From: Bordetella parapertussis | Lineage (GTDB): Bacteria; Pseudomonadota; Gammaproteobacteria; Burkholderiales; Burkholderiaceae_A | DNA length: 64,000 bases | NCBI GenBank assembly: GCA_945862985.1 | Contig: CAMAZF010000007.1 | Span: forward strand, 23,459 to 87,458 | Direction of reading: 5' to 3' | In this document: positions 48,125 to 58,781 of the stretch, piece by piece | Layout of the letters: the number at the start of each line of letters is the position of its first letter | Numbering within the stretch: the stretch's first letter is position 1 | Notes under the pieces: generated by a model | Told to the model about the DNA's origin: nothing | What the model saw: only the letters and a program-made list of their open reading frames with translations | The model's database searches: none | Made by a program: the position numbers and the translations under genes

Positions 48125-49065
48125 TCTTTTCGCCCAAACAGCTTGGACACGAGGCTCAGGTTCGGGCGTGCAGGGGTGATGCCATTGGCGACCGCTGGCT
48201 CTGGGTCTTGCTCGCTCCGATGCGCACTGCCTGTATTGGGAACGATGGCAGGGCGGCCCACCTGAATGATGGTTTTCTCCGCCGGTGCGTTTCGAATGGC
48301 CTTGTCGATCTCCACCTTCTGCTTGAGTCCAGAGTGCAGGGAGGGAATGCCCGTTTTCTGGGGGTCGAAGACCTCCGGGCGGGCACCACGCGCCTGGTGA
48401 ATGCCGATGGTCTGTTCAATGGCGCGGCAGAAGGCGAGGAAGGAGTCGCTGAGCTTCTGGTTACGGTGATGCAAGAGAAACTTTTCAGCGAAAGCGCGTT
48501 TGGCGTCGACAGAGTCCAGCAGCGGGGGCGTGAGCACAAACGAGAAGGGGAATCGCTGCGAAGACCGATGGACCATATTGACCTGGTCGAGTCGGACACG
48601 GCTGGGTGCCAGCACGAGGGTGGGCCGATACCGCGTGCTCTCAAAGACCCACTGGTGTTTCTGGGCGAACTCGATGGTGGTGATGAGTTCCACTTCCGAG
48701 ACGGCAGAGGGCATGATCACCAGGTCAAACTCGAAAAAGAATTCGCTGTCGAGGCCATCGTTCCAGGTGAGGTCTGCCACGACGATATCGTGGTCGGGGG
48801 TGAGCAGGCGCATCTGCCGGCGCAGTTCGATGAGCACCCGAGCAAAGCCCTGCTGCTGGGGAAGCGCAATATTGCGAACGTCGACTGGGTTGTCGGTGGT
48901 GCCGAGTTCGACGGCCTTCACCCAACGGCTAGAGGAGGCCTGGCTGTCGAAGTCGAGCAGGGCCGTGCGCTTGCCTCGCCAGGTGGCAAAGTAGTGGGCA
49001 AGGTTGGCCGATATGGTGCTTTTGCCGACCCCGCCTTTTTGATTTGTGATGAGAATTCTGATCAT
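48121..49065 (-). CDS. ParA/MinD-family ATPase
   Basis: A 314-residue ATPase starting at ATG 49065. The deviant Walker A motif is NQKGGVGKSTISANLAHYFA near residue 8; ALLDFDSQASSSRW is the A' motif and DIVVADLTWNDGL the Walker B region. A C-terminal ~90-residue tail is polar and ends in a basic KLFGRKD. No ParB partner lies next to it. Such lone ParA-like proteins position cellular cargoes or control cell poles; the exact role is unknown. It is separate from the partition-protein fragment at 44792. Confidence 0.8.
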   Translation of the reverse strand: MIRILITNQKGGVGKSTISANLAHYFATWRGKRTALLDFDSQASSSRWVKAVELGTTDNPVDVRNIALPQQQGFARVLIELRRQMRLLTPDHDIVVADLTWNDGLDSEFFFEFDLVIMPSAVSEVELITTIEFAQKHQWVFESTRYRPTLVLAPSRVRLDQVNMVHRSSQRFPFSFVLTPPLLDSVDAKRAFAEKFLLHHRNQKLSDSFLAFCRAIEQTIGIHQARGARPEVFDPQKTGIPSLHSGLKQKVEIDKAIRNAPAEKTIIQVGRPAIVPNTGSAHRSEQDPEPAVANGITPARPNLSLVSKLFGRKD

Positions 49066-49148
49066 GGTGTCCGATCCATTCAACTCTAGAGTCGAGCGGT
49101 GGGCCTAAAACTATAGGGTTGAGACCCTACTATGGACAAGGAGTTTTC

Positions 49149-49901
49149 ATGGAAATTCACGAAAACCTCATGATTTTGACGGGCCACAGCCGTGGCCTGG
49201 GCGCTGCTCTGGCCCATCGGGCGCTTCAGAATGGCTTTCGGGTGGTTGGGCTGTCGCGTGGCACCCTGAATGTGAAACATCCGGAGTTGATTCAGATTCC
49301 GCTGGATCTGGCCTCAGGCGATGCGCTAGGAGCGGCGCTCAAAGGGTTAGAAGACCAAGACCTGTTTAAGGCCGTGCAGCGGGCTTACATCGTCAACAAT
49401 GCAGGGCTGCTTGGGCCTGTGCAGCGGGTGGGCAGTCAGTCCGCCGATGAAATCGCTCAGGCGGTGACGGTCAATGTCCAGTCTTTGTTGGTGCTCACCA
49501 ACTGGTTCGCACAGCATACGCAGGGGGTGCAGGACCGGCGTGTCTGCCAGATCTCGAGCGGCGCGGCGCGAAGCGCCTATGTGGGATGGTCCGTCTACTG
49601 TGCGACCAAGGCTGCAGTGGATCACCATGCTCGAGCGCTCGCGCTCGAGGCCCAGACACCAGGCCCAGCACAGGGTCTGAGGGTTTGCAGCCTGGCCCCT
49701 GGTGTGATTGACACGGATATGCAGACCCAGGTTCGGGCCAGTGCCCTGGATGAATTCCCCAATCGCCCCCGCTTTGAGGCGCTCAAGGAATCGGGCGGGC
49801 TCGCCGCCCCCACTGATGTGGCGGAGCGCCTTTGGGCGTATCTGGGGTCTGAAGCCTTCGGGACAGAGCCCATTGCCGATCTGAGGTCCCTGAACCGGTA
49901 A
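49149..49901 (+). CDS. Short-chain dehydrogenase/reductase
   Basis: A 250-residue SDR from ATG 49149, with AAGGAG eight bases upstream. LMILTGHSRGLGAALAHRAL is the TGxxxGxG cofactor motif, VNNAGLLGP the NNAG motif and SSGAARSAYVGWSVYCATKA the catalytic Ser-Tyr-Lys. It resembles sepiapterin/benzil-reductase-like members. The substrate cannot be told. It lies 39 bp upstream of gyrA on the same strand and may share its transcription. Confidence 0.83.
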   Translation: MEIHENLMILTGHSRGLGAALAHRALQNGFRVVGLSRGTLNVKHPELIQIPLDLASGDALGAALKGLEDQDLFKAVQRAYIVNNAGLLGPVQRVGSQSADEIAQAVTVNVQSLLVLTNWFAQHTQGVQDRRVCQISSGAARSAYVGWSVYCATKAAVDHHARALALEAQTPGPAQGLRVCSLAPGVIDTDMQTQVRASALDEFPNRPRFEALKESGGLAAPTDVAERLWAYLGSEAFGTEPIADLRSLNR

Positions 49902-49940
49902 AATGGCAGATTAATTAAAACATTCGATTGCTGAGCCTCC

Positions 49941-52499
49941 ATGGATTCGTTCGCCAAAGAAACCCTGCCCGTTAGTCTCGAGCAGGAGATGCGCCGCTCA
50001 TACCTCGATTACGCCATGAGCGTCATCGTGGGGCGTGCGCTGCCCGATGTGCGAGACGGGTTAAAGCCGGTACACCGTCGTGTGCTCTTTGCCATGCACG
50101 AGCTCAACAACGACTGGAATCGTGCCTATAAAAAGTCCGCCCGTATTGTGGGTGATGTGATCGGTAAGTATCACCCGCACGGCGACTCAGCCGTCTACGA
50201 CACCATTGTCCGAATGGCGCAGAACTTCTCTCTGCGCTACATGCTCGTCGATGGCCAGGGTAACTTTGGCTCGGTCGATGGCGACAACGCTGCGGCGATG
50301 CGATACACCGAGATTCGCCTCTCGAAGATTGCCCATGAGCTGCTCGAAGATCTCGATAAGGAGACCGTGGACTTTGGCCCGAACTACGACGGGTCCGAGA
50401 AAGAGCCACTCATCCTCCCAGCCCGGATTCCAAACCTGCTCATCAATGGCAGTTCAGGCATTGCAGTGGGAATGGCCACCAATATTCCGCCGCACAACCT
50501 GACGGAAGTGATCGCCGGCTGCCTCAAGCTCTTGGAGAACCCCGAGGTCAGCATCGATGAGCTGATGGAGCTGATCCCCGCACCGGACTTCCCCACGGCC
50601 GGAATCATCTATGGCATCGAGGGGGTCAAGCAGGGCTATCGCACAGGCCGTGGCCGATGTGTGATGCGGGCCAAGACCCACTTCGAGGACATCGATCGGG
50701 GCTCCCGCCAGGCCATCATTGTCGATGAGCTGCCCTATCAGGTGAACAAACGCTCCCTGCTCGAGCGCATTGCAGAGCTGGTGAATGAGAAGCGGCTGGA
50801 GGGCATCTCTGACATTCGGGATGAATCCGACAAGTCAGGAATGCGCGTCGTCATCGAGCTCAAGCGCGGCGAGCTCCCAGAGGTGGTGCTCAACAACCTC
50901 TACAAAAATACCCAGCTCCAAGACAGTTTTGGCATGAACATGGTGGCGCTGGTAGACGGCCAGCCCAGAACCCTCAACCTCAAGCAGATGCTTGAAGCGT
51001 TCTTGGCCCATCGCCGAGAGGTGCTCACGCGTAAAACGATTTTCGAGCTCCGAAAAGCGCGAGAGCGTGGGCATGTCTTGGAGGGTCTGGCGGTCGCAGT
51101 CTCCAACATGGACGAGATGATTGCGCTCATCAAAGCCTCTCCCACGCCAGTGGAGGCGCGCGAGTCTCTGATGGCCCGCAACTGGGACGCGGGCCTTGTG
51201 CGAGAACTGCTTGCACGTGCCACCGAGACTACAGTGGCTGAGGCCTTCCGACCGGATGGCCTATCAGCAGAGGTCGGGCTGAACGACGCCGGATATCGCC
51301 TCTCGGAGACCCAGGCTCAAGAGATCCTCCAGATGCGCCTGCAGCGCCTCACGGGCCTCGAGCAAGACAAGATCGTTTCCGAATACAAAGAAGTCATCGA
51401 GAAGATTGCAGACCTGCTCGACATTCTCTCTAAGCCGGCCCGCATCACCGCGATCATTCAGGGTGAACTCCAGTCGGTGGGTAAAGACTTCGGCGATGTT
51501 CGGCGCTCGGTCATTGAGCCCAATGCGGAGGAGCTTCAGACCGAGGATTTCATCACCCCCCAAGACATGGTGGTCACGCTCTCCCACACGGGCTATATCA
51601 AGAGTCAGCCGCTCTCGGAGTACCAGGCCCAGAAACGCGGTGGGCGTGGCAAGGCCGCGGCGGCCACCAAGGAAGACGACTGGATCGATCAGCTCTTCAT
51701 CGCCAACACCCACCATTCCATTCTCGCCTTCTCCAATATGGGCCGCGTGTATTGGCTGAAGGTCTGGGAGGTTCCGCAAGGCTCTCGGGCTTCGCGTGGT
51801 AAGCCGCTCGTCAATGTCTGGCCTTTGGAGTCCGACGAGAAGATCACGGTCGTCCTACCAGTTGCGCAGTTTGATGACGACCACTTTGTCTTTATGGCCA
51901 CCGCCATGGGGACCGTCAAGAAAACGCCACTCTCAGCATTCTCCAGACCGCTCAAGCGCGGCATCATTGCCTGCTCTCTGGATGAGGGCGATCACCTCAT
52001 TGGAGCTGCGCTCACCGATGGCCAGCACGATGTCATGTTGTTCTCTGACTCAGGAAAGGCCGTACGTTTCGCAGAGTCTGATGTTCGCCCCATGGGCCGT
52101 GAGGCTCGGGGTGTGCGAGGCATGCAGCTAGAGGATGGCCAGCGCCTGATCAGCATGATCGTGGCGGAAGACGAATCAGCTTATGTGCTGACGGCCACCC
52201 AGAATGGGTACGGCAAACGCACACTCATCTCTGAGCACACCCGTCATGGCCGCGGCACCAAGGGCATGATTGCCATTGCGTCCAGCGAGCGCAATGGCAA
52301 GGTGGTAAGTGCTTGCCTGGTCCATGAGTCAGACGAAATCATGCTCATTACCGACAAGGCCGTGGTGGTCCGCACGCGTGTGGCGGAGGTCCGCGCTTTG
52401 GGACGTGCCACTCAGGGTGTCACCCTCATCTCTGTCGACGAGGGCAGTCAGCTGGTTGGGGTTCAGCGCATTGCCGAGCCTAGCGACTCAGAAGAATGA
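49941..52499 (+). CDS. gyrA: DNA gyrase subunit A
   Basis: An 852-residue GyrA. The active-site tyrosine is Y122 in AAAMRYTE, and the quinolone-resistance region [11 protein letters not shown] carries S83 and D87 in the usual sensitive form. The C-terminal half has the six-bladed pinwheel, including the QKRGGRGK GyrA box near residue 555. It supercoils DNA with GyrB (not in this window). Its 3' end overlaps the convergent YeiH-like gene by 20 bp. Confidence 0.98.
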   Translation: MDSFAKETLPVSLEQEMRRSYLDYAMSVIVGRALPDVRDGLKPVHRRVLFAMHELNNDWNRAYKKSARIVGDVIGKYHPHGDSAVYDTIVRMAQNFSLRYMLVDGQGNFGSVDGDNAAAMRYTEIRLSKIAHELLEDLDKETVDFGPNYDGSEKEPLILPARIPNLLINGSSGIAVGMATNIPPHNLTEVIAGCLKLLENPEVSIDELMELIPAPDFPTAGIIYGIEGVKQGYRTGRGRCVMRAKTHFEDIDRGSRQAIIVDELPYQVNKRSLLERIAELVNEKRLEGISDIRDESDKSGMRVVIELKRGELPEVVLNNLYKNTQLQDSFGMNMVALVDGQPRTLNLKQMLEAFLAHRREVLTRKTIFELRKARERGHVLEGLAVAVSNMDEMIALIKASPTPVEARESLMARNWDAGLVRELLARATETTVAEAFRPDGLSAEVGLNDAGYRLSETQAQEILQMRLQRLTGLEQDKIVSEYKEVIEKIADLLDILSKPARITAIIQGELQSVGKDFGDVRRSVIEPNAEELQTEDFITPQDMVVTLSHTGYIKSQPLSEYQAQKRGGRGKAAAATKEDDWIDQLFIANTHHSILAFSNMGRVYWLKVWEVPQGSRASRGKPLVNVWPLESDEKITVVLPVAQFDDDHFVFMATAMGTVKKTPLSAFSRPLKRGIIACSLDEGDHLIGAALTDGQHDVMLFSDSGKAVRFAESDVRPMGREARGVRGMQLEDGQRLISMIVAEDESAYVLTATQNGYGKRTLISEHTRHGRGTKGMIAIASSERNGKVVSACLVHESDEIMLITDKAVVVRTRVAEVRALGRATQGVTLISVDEGSQLVGVQRIAEPSDSEE

Positions 52500-53487
52500 T
52501 CCCGAGGACGGTGGCCAGCACGCCGATCGTGCAGGCCACCAACAACACCATCGGACGCCAGCCGAGGGACCGGAGTTCCGCCAGGCTCGTCTTGACGCCG
52601 AGCCCTGCGACGGCAAGCAGAATCAGGCTCTGAGATAGCCATCGGCCTGCCTCCAGCGCCGCCGCTGGAAGGTCTATGAGGTTGACCAGCCCAAAGCAGA
52701 GAAAGAACCCCACCAGAAAGAACGGCACCAGAGGTCGGCGCGTGGGGGTCCCAGCTTGACTGGAATGAAACGCGAATCCGACGATGAGCACCAGCGGTGC
52801 GAGGAGGGCTACCCGCAGAAGTTTGGTGTAACTAGCCATCTCGCTCGCTCCGGGGCCGCCGTAGACCATGGCTGCGCCCACCACCTGCGCCACATCGTGA
52901 ATGGTTCCTCCGAACAGCAAGGCCGCTTCGACCGATGTGAAGTTCAAGGCATGAGCGAGCATGGGATAGAGCACCATGCAGGCCGTGGAGAGTGCTGTCA
53001 CCCCCACCACGGTGAAGAGCGTCATGCGCTCGCGCTCAGGGGTTTGAGGAAGCGCGGCTGACAGTGCCATCGCGGCGGAGGCTCCGCAGATCGCCACAGC
53101 CCCGCTCGCCAAAACGGACTCCGCCCGGGTGCGGCCCAGCCATCGCCCGACCATGAGTCCGAGGCCGAGGGTGGCGCCCACGCCAGAGAGCACCACCAGA
53201 AAGGGTAGGCCCCCCATGTCGTGAACCATGTCGAGGCCGAGGCGAAGACCCAGAAGTGCAACCCCAACACGCAAGAGCGTGCTGGTGGTCCACTGGACCC
53301 CTGGCACGAGCGGAGAGCCTTTGAGTAGGCTGTTGAAGGCCATGCCCAAGAGCAGCGCGTAGAGGAACAGGGGTCCTCCATAGGATTGGGAGATCAGCGT
53401 CGAGGCTGCAGCGATGACTGCGCAGAGGGCGAGGCCCGGGAAGCGTTCGCGCAGTTCAGATAATCTTGGGGGATGAAGAATCGTCAT
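52480..53487 (-). CDS. yeiH: YeiH/UPF0324-family membrane protein
   Basis: A 335-residue protein with about ten membrane helices. [60 protein letters not shown] and [20 protein letters not shown] are conserved stretches of UPF0324, sometimes called putative sulfate exporters. Biochemical evidence for a substrate is weak. It is convergent to gyrA and divergent from the AEC transporter (32-bp gap). Confidence 0.9.
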   Translation of the reverse strand: MTILHPPRLSELRERFPGLALCAVIAAASTLISQSYGGPLFLYALLLGMAFNSLLKGSPLVPGVQWTTSTLLRVGVALLGLRLGLDMVHDMGGLPFLVVLSGVGATLGLGLMVGRWLGRTRAESVLASGAVAICGASAAMALSAALPQTPERERMTLFTVVGVTALSTACMVLYPMLAHALNFTSVEAALLFGGTIHDVAQVVGAAMVYGGPGASEMASYTKLLRVALLAPLVLIVGFAFHSSQAGTPTRRPLVPFFLVGFFLCFGLVNLIDLPAAALEAGRWLSQSLILLAVAGLGVKTSLAELRSLGWRPMVLLVACTIGVLATVLGIILLSR

Positions 53488-53519
53488 GGCCGCATGAGTC
53501 TACGACGGGACCTGCGTTC

Positions 53520-54482
53520 ATGACGGACGCACTCCTACAAGTCTTTTTAATGATCACCGTGGGCATCGTGGTGGCCCGCGTGGGCTGGGCCGAGGAATCA
53601 CTGACCCAGGCCTTTTCTGGCCTGGTGCTGAGGGTGTTCCTTCCCGCACTCTTGTTTCGGTCTATGGCGCAGGTCCGCTTCGAGTCTTTGAGCTTCGGAC
53701 CCATCCTGGGGTACCTGCCGGCCTCGTTTCTGCTTTTCTGGCTGGTCTTCTGGCTGATTCGACGCTGGGGCCGGCCGCTTGGCCTGCTGGCTGCACAGGG
53801 TCACGACACCTCGGGAGGGTATGCCTCAGCGGTCGCGATCGCGGCGGTGTTCTCGAACACCGTCATGATTGGAATTCCCCTGGTCAAGCTCTTTTACGGG
53901 GCCGAGGGGCTGGTGGTGCTGCTGACCGTCATCACGCTGCACTCGCTGATTCTGATGGGATCTGGCGTGATCGCCTTTGAGTCGAGTGTCCATGGGCGGT
54001 CACGCCGCAGTCGATTGCTCACCATTCGGCACCTGTTTCAGACTGCACTCCTGCATCCGGTCGTGATTCCCGTGTTTGCGGGCGTGGCCTACAGCTACTC
54101 GGGTTTAGACCTTCCGGTGGTCATTGATGGGACGCTAGCAGCCATGGGGCAGGTCGCCGTGCCTGCCTGCCTGGTGCTGCTGGGTGCGTCGGTCTATCAC
54201 GCGCGCCACCAGCTTCAGCCTCGCGGAATTGGACCCGTGCTTTTCTTTAAGCTGGTTGCCCACCCTTTCGCGGTCTTTGTCGCCTCCCGATGGGTCTTTG
54301 ACCTGCCTGATCTCACCGTGGCGGTGCTCACCACCATGGCCAGCTTACCCACGGGGTCGAACCCCTATCTGCTCGCGCAGCGCTATAACCAAGGGGTTTC
54401 GATCAGCGCGACGGCGGTGGTCGCCAGCACCGCGTTGTCTGCAATTTCGTTACCCTATGTGCTTTCCCTCTTTGCGTCTTAA
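53520..54482 (+). CDS. AEC-family permease (auxin efflux carrier type)
   Basis: A 320-residue protein with ten membrane helices from ATG 53520. It has the family start (TDALLQVFLMITVGIVVARV), a central helix-loop with AVAIAAVFSNTVMIGIPLVK and an N-G-S-N-P-Y-type second motif (TMASLPTGSNPYLLAQRYNQ). AEC carriers export or import organic acids such as malonate or malate. It lies 2 bp before serC, so it may belong to the same transcript. Confidence 0.88.
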   Translation: MTDALLQVFLMITVGIVVARVGWAEESLTQAFSGLVLRVFLPALLFRSMAQVRFESLSFGPILGYLPASFLLFWLVFWLIRRWGRPLGLLAAQGHDTSGGYASAVAIAAVFSNTVMIGIPLVKLFYGAEGLVVLLTVITLHSLILMGSGVIAFESSVHGRSRRSRLLTIRHLFQTALLHPVVIPVFAGVAYSYSGLDLPVVIDGTLAAMGQVAVPACLVLLGASVYHARHQLQPRGIGPVLFFKLVAHPFAVFVASRWVFDLPDLTVAVLTTMASLPTGSNPYLLAQRYNQGVSISATAVVASTALSAISLPYVLSLFAS

Positions 54483-54484
54483 GG

Positions 54485-55645
54485 ATGACTCTCGTGGCCG
54501 CTCGACCGTACAACTTTGCCCCTGGACCTGCTGTACTGCCGGATGCCGTGCTCGAGCGGGCTGCCGCCGAGATGATGGACTGGGGCGGCACTGGCATGTC
54601 GGTGATCGAGATGAGCCACCGTGGAACCCACTTTGAGGGCATTCATCAGACTGCCCTCGATCGATTCAAGCGGCTCCTGAACCTCCCGAGCAGTCACAGT
54701 ATTTTGTTCATGCAAGGGGGCGCGACTGCGCAGAACGCCCTCATCCCCTTGAACCTGTTGGGGCAGAATCCGCGCTGCGATTACGTTCATACTGGGCACT
54801 GGTCAGCCAAGTCCATTCAAGAAGCGAAGAGCTACGGAGAGGTCCACGTTGCGGCCACCGCGCAGGACGCTCGAACGATGTCTTCTGGCTCGCAGGTCGA
54901 GTCGTGGCCATCGTTTGGCTATGTGCCTCCCTTCGAGGAATGGAAGCTTCGGTCAGACGCTGCCTACCTGCACATCTGCGCAAATGAAACCATTGGTGGG
55001 GTCGAGTACACCGCACTGCCCAATCTTTCCGCTCTGGGCGCGGCCGAGCTCCCACTGGTGGTGGATATGTCCTCGAATGTGCTCTCAAAGACCATGGACT
55101 TCTCGCAGATCGATCTCGCTTACGGCGGGGCGCAGAAGAACATTGGCCCATCCGGTTTGACCTTTGTCATTCTCAATCATGAACGCCTACAGGAGCGATT
55201 TCCGAGCCCCATGGCGCACTGCCCAAGCGTCTTTGATTACCGTAAGGTTTTGGAGCAGAACTCCCTCTTGAATACGCCGAGCACCTTCGCGATTTACATG
55301 GCGGGCTTGGTGTTCGAATGGCTCGAGCTTCAGGGTGGAGTGGAGGCCATGGAGCGCTTGAACGCCCAGAAGGCCGCGCTGCTGTATGACACGCTGGATG
55401 CCTCTGGGTTCTACCAGACTCGCGTGGCCAAAGCGGCTCGTTCGCGCATGAATGTGCCGTTCTACCTCCCTGATGATCGTCTCTACCCCGTTTTTCTCGA
55501 GCAGAGCAAGGCAGCAGGCCTGCTTAACCTGAAGGGACATAAGGCCGTGGGTGGTCTGCGTGCCAGCCTTTATAACGCGATGCCGCTGGAGGGGGTGCAG
55601 GCCCTCGTTTCATTTCTGCGCGGGTTTGAGAAGGAGCATGCATGA
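54485..55645 (+). CDS. serC: Phosphoserine aminotransferase
   Basis: A 386-residue PLP enzyme. YNFAPGPAVLPDAVLERAAA is the N-terminal signature, FMQGGATAQNALIPLNLL the substrate region and AYGGAQKNIGPSGL contains the PLP Lys. It forms phosphoserine, and 4-phosphohydroxythreonine for PLP synthesis. About 20 residues longer than E. coli SerC; a GTG at 54494 is an alternative start. First gene of the serC-pheA-hisC-tyrA-aroA/cmk operon; overlaps pheA by 4 bp. Confidence 0.96.
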   Translation: MTLVAARPYNFAPGPAVLPDAVLERAAAEMMDWGGTGMSVIEMSHRGTHFEGIHQTALDRFKRLLNLPSSHSILFMQGGATAQNALIPLNLLGQNPRCDYVHTGHWSAKSIQEAKSYGEVHVAATAQDARTMSSGSQVESWPSFGYVPPFEEWKLRSDAAYLHICANETIGGVEYTALPNLSALGAAELPLVVDMSSNVLSKTMDFSQIDLAYGGAQKNIGPSGLTFVILNHERLQERFPSPMAHCPSVFDYRKVLEQNSLLNTPSTFAIYMAGLVFEWLELQGGVEAMERLNAQKAALLYDTLDASGFYQTRVAKAARSRMNVPFYLPDDRLYPVFLEQSKAAGLLNLKGHKAVGGLRASLYNAMPLEGVQALVSFLRGFEKEHA

Positions 55646-56760
55646 CCCCAGAGCAACTCAAGGGTTTTCGAGACCAGATCGACGCTTATGACGACCAGAT
55701 CATTCCGCTTCTGATCGCTCGTTCGAAGGTGGTTCAGCAGGTGGGCCTCAATAAGCACAAGGTTGGAGCGCCCGTGTTTCGGCCTGAGCGCGAGGTCGCG
55801 ATCATCGAGCGGATGTGTAAAGTCAACCGTGAGCTGGGCGGCCCGCTACCGGACCAGTCGATAGCGGCCATCTGGCTAGAGATCATCTCAGGCTGTCGCG
55901 CCTTGGAGCGCGTCATGCGGGTCTCTTATCTCGGTCCTGCTGGAACCTACAGTGAGCAGGCCGTTCGCACGCTCTTTGGACATCGCGTAGAGGGCTTGCC
56001 CTGTTCGAGCCTCGACGAGGCGCTTGCACTGGCAGAGAGGGGGGATGCCGATGCGGCCCTTCTGCCTGTCGAAAACTCCATTGAAGGGACGGTGGGTCGC
56101 ACCCTCGATCTGTTTTTGCAGACGAATCTTCGGATCAGCTCGGAGATCTCGATCCCCATTCACCACGGCCTGCTCAGTCAGGCAGAGTCCATTTCGGGTA
56201 TTCGCAGAGTCGTCGCGCACGCACAGGCGCTGGCTCAGTGTCAGCAGTGGCTCCGCAAGCACCTTCCGGGGGTGGAGCAGCTTGCGGTGGTCAGCAATGG
56301 AGAGGCCGCTCGGATGGCCTCCGAGGACCCAGCGCTCGCAGCCATTGCGGGGCAGACGGCCGCCCAGCATTACGGCCTCAAGACCCTGGCCGAGCGCATC
56401 GAGGACGATCCCAGCAATCGCACTCGGTTTGCAGCCCTTGGGAATTTCACCCCCGATGGCTGCGGCGTGGATCAGACCTCCCTCATCCTCTCGGTGCCGG
56501 ATCAAGCGGGCGCCATGCTCTCACTCATCGAGCCCATGGCCCGACATGGGGTGTCCATGAAGCGCTTTGAGTCGCGTCCCGCAAGGCAGAGGAGTTCTGC
56601 TGACGGCTGGGAATACTTTTTTTATGTGGATTTGGTGGGGCACCAGACAGACTCAAATCTCGCATTGGCGCTCGCAGAGATTCGCGAGCGAGCCAGTTTC
56701 TTCAAGATTCTGGGGTCCTATCCCCTGTTCGATCGACTCACGGTGACCAGTCATGCATAA
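55642..56760 (+). CDS. pheA: Chorismate mutase / prephenate dehydratase (P-protein)
   Basis: A 372-residue bifunctional enzyme. Residues ~1-88 are the AroQ chorismate mutase helices (FRDQIDAYDDQIIPLLIARS). The dehydratase domain has VSYLGPAGTYSEQAVRTLFG, LLPVENSIEGTVGRTLDLF and the NRTRFAALG motif with the catalytic Thr. A regulatory ACT domain with the GVSMKRFESRPAR motif follows. It makes phenylpyruvate and is likely feedback-inhibited by phenylalanine. Overlaps hisC by 8 bp. Confidence 0.96.
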   Translation: MTPEQLKGFRDQIDAYDDQIIPLLIARSKVVQQVGLNKHKVGAPVFRPEREVAIIERMCKVNRELGGPLPDQSIAAIWLEIISGCRALERVMRVSYLGPAGTYSEQAVRTLFGHRVEGLPCSSLDEALALAERGDADAALLPVENSIEGTVGRTLDLFLQTNLRISSEISIPIHHGLLSQAESISGIRRVVAHAQALAQCQQWLRKHLPGVEQLAVVSNGEAARMASEDPALAAIAGQTAAQHYGLKTLAERIEDDPSNRTRFAALGNFTPDGCGVDQTSLILSVPDQAGAMLSLIEPMARHGVSMKRFESRPARQRSSADGWEYFFYVDLVGHQTDSNLALALAEIRERASFFKILGSYPLFDRLTVTSHA

Positions 56761-57883
56761 CCCTGCACTCGCCTTTGTTCAGGCCATCGCGCCCTATCAC
56801 GGAGGACGTCCCATCTCAGAGGTGGCACGTCAGTTTGGGCTCGCGGAAGATCAGATTGTGAAGCTGGCCTCGAATGAAAATCCGCTGGGCATGAGCCCAC
56901 GGGGTCGTCAGGCCATGCTGGCCGCCAGCGAGGACTTGGGTCGATACCCTGATGGAAACGGACACGACCTGAGGGCGGCGTTGGTCAAGCGATTCAACCT
57001 CAAGCCTGATTGGATCACGCTGGGGAATGGAAGCAATGACATTCTTGAACTGGTTGCGCGATCGTTCCTGTCCGAGGGGCGCAGCTCTGTCTTTTCCGCT
57101 CATGCCTTTGCGGTCTATGCGCTGGCGACTCAGGCGACGGGTGCTCAAGCCATTGTGGTCCCCGCAAAGCATGCTGATCTCGGGCATGACCTCGTTGCGA
57201 TGCGAGCGGCCATTCGTGAGGATACGGCGGTGGTCTGGGTGGCGAACCCAAACAACCCGACCGGAAGCTTCCTAGAGCCCGATGTCTTGGAAGCCTTTAT
57301 TGCGGCGGTTCCAAGTCAAACCATCGTGGTGCTCGATGAGGCTTACGTGGAGTACTTGGACCCGAAAGAGGCGATCCCATCCTTTGAGTGGGTGGAGCGT
57401 TACCCCAACCTGGTGGTCTCACGGTCTTTTTCGAAGGCCTATGGCCTGGCAGGGCTGAGGGTGGGATTCGGCGTGGCGCAGCCTTGGGTGACTGATCTGT
57501 TGAATCGAGTTCGCCAGCCATTTAATGTCAACAGTCTGGCGATGGCCGCGGCAGCCGAAAGTCTCTTTGACGACGAGTTTCTCACGAGAACGGCAGTTCT
57601 GAATGCTGAGGGATTGACGTATCTGAGCGAGGCTCTCAAGGTCAGGGGATTGACGCCCTTGCCCTCGAAGGGAAATTTTATTTTGGTCGACCTTCGGCCA
57701 AGACTGGAGCCCTCGGCGGATCGCCCGTCTCTGGGAGTTTGGCTATTTGAAGCGCTCATGGCTCGAGGCGTGATCACCCGACCCGTAGCCAACTATGGGC
57801 TTCCGCATCACTTGCGGATCTCGATCGGAACGCGCGCTGAGCTCGACGCGTTTCTGAAGGCACTGGATGCCCTTCTTGGCTAA
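56753..57883 (+). CDS. hisC: Histidinol-phosphate / aromatic aminotransferase
   Basis: A 376-residue class I/II aminotransferase of the HisC group: VKLASNENPLGMSPRGRQAM, WVANPNNPTGSFL, LDEAYVEYLD and the PLP Lys in SRSFSKAYGLAGLRVGFGVA. In this operon position the Burkholderiales enzyme (hisC2 type) probably transaminates phenylpyruvate, hydroxyphenylpyruvate or prephenate as well as, or instead of, histidinol phosphate. Overlaps tyrA by 17 bp. Confidence 0.93.
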   Translation: MHNPALAFVQAIAPYHGGRPISEVARQFGLAEDQIVKLASNENPLGMSPRGRQAMLAASEDLGRYPDGNGHDLRAALVKRFNLKPDWITLGNGSNDILELVARSFLSEGRSSVFSAHAFAVYALATQATGAQAIVVPAKHADLGHDLVAMRAAIREDTAVVWVANPNNPTGSFLEPDVLEAFIAAVPSQTIVVLDEAYVEYLDPKEAIPSFEWVERYPNLVVSRSFSKAYGLAGLRVGFGVAQPWVTDLLNRVRQPFNVNSLAMAAAAESLFDDEFLTRTAVLNAEGLTYLSEALKVRGLTPLPSKGNFILVDLRPRLEPSADRPSLGVWLFEALMARGVITRPVANYGLPHHLRISIGTRAELDAFLKALDALLG

Positions 57884-58778
57884 CTGGCTGCTGTTGGTGG
57901 GTGTGGGGCTCATGGGGGGCTCGGTCGCAAGGGCGGCACGGGCTGCAGGCGTGGTCCCACGCATTCTGGGTATTGATCCCGTTCATGGCTCGGAGTCGCT
58001 CTCCTTGGGACTGGTGGACGAGGTCTTTGATGACTTCGATCAGGCAGACCCCCACCTACAGGAGCTCAGTGGCCCCGGACTCGTGGTGTTCGCAGCACCG
58101 GTCCCCGTCACGGCTCGACTCCTCCCATCGCTCGCCTCACGCTGGCAGGCTTGGGGTCGACCGTGGTTCACTGAGCTGGGTAGCACCAAATCAGCCTGGG
58201 CGCTCGCGGTTGCGAATGTTCGGGCGCTGGGACTGGGTGGCCCAGATTTTCTGTCACATGGAATGTCAAGTCATCCCATGGCGGGCTCTGAGGCCCATGG
58301 CCCACAGGCTGCCCGAGAGGACCTTTTTCAAGGCGCCCGAGTGTTGCTCTCCTCGCTGCCTGAGACCACTCAGTCCTGTGAGACGCTTTGGACTGCTTTT
58401 TGGCAGGACCTTGGCGCCCGAACCCATGCGTTGGCCTTGGATGCGCACGACCCACTCTTGGCGTCGATCAGTCACCTTCCTCATGCCGTCTCATTCGCCC
58501 TGGGGGCTCAGCTCTCTCAATCGAGTCACGCCCAAGCGGCCCAATGGCTTCACGGCGGGGGCCTGCGTGACACCACAAGGATCGCAGCGTCTGACCCATC
58601 CCTTTGGGCAGACATCTTTCTCGACAATCGAGAAGCGCTCGAGAGGCTTCTTTCGGACTACCAGCAGCAGCTTGACGCTCTGGGGCAGGCGCTCAAGCGT
58701 CAAGACCGTGAGGGATTGATCGCTTTGCTCGAGCGCTCTGCACACTGGCGTCAAGGATTCCAAATTCAGGGGAAATGA
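57867..58778 (+). CDS. tyrA: Prephenate dehydrogenase
   Basis: A 303-residue enzyme. The N-terminal Rossmann motif is LLVGVGLMGGSVARAARAAG; VVFAAPVPVTARLLPSLASR and WFTELGSTKSAWALAVANVR carry the NAD site, and SHPMAGSEAHGPQAAREDLF has the catalytic His. An all-helical C-terminal domain with HDPLLASISHLPHAVSFALG follows. It makes 4-hydroxyphenylpyruvate for tyrosine. The start at 57867 lies inside the hisC 3' end, consistent with tight coupling. Three bp separate it from aroA-cmk. Confidence 0.93.
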   Translation: MPFLANWLLLVGVGLMGGSVARAARAAGVVPRILGIDPVHGSESLSLGLVDEVFDDFDQADPHLQELSGPGLVVFAAPVPVTARLLPSLASRWQAWGRPWFTELGSTKSAWALAVANVRALGLGGPDFLSHGMSSHPMAGSEAHGPQAAREDLFQGARVLLSSLPETTQSCETLWTAFWQDLGARTHALALDAHDPLLASISHLPHAVSFALGAQLSQSSHAQAAQWLHGGGLRDTTRIAASDPSLWADIFLDNREALERLLSDYQQQLDALGQALKRQDREGLIALLERSAHWRQGFQIQGK

Positions 58779-58781
58779 GTC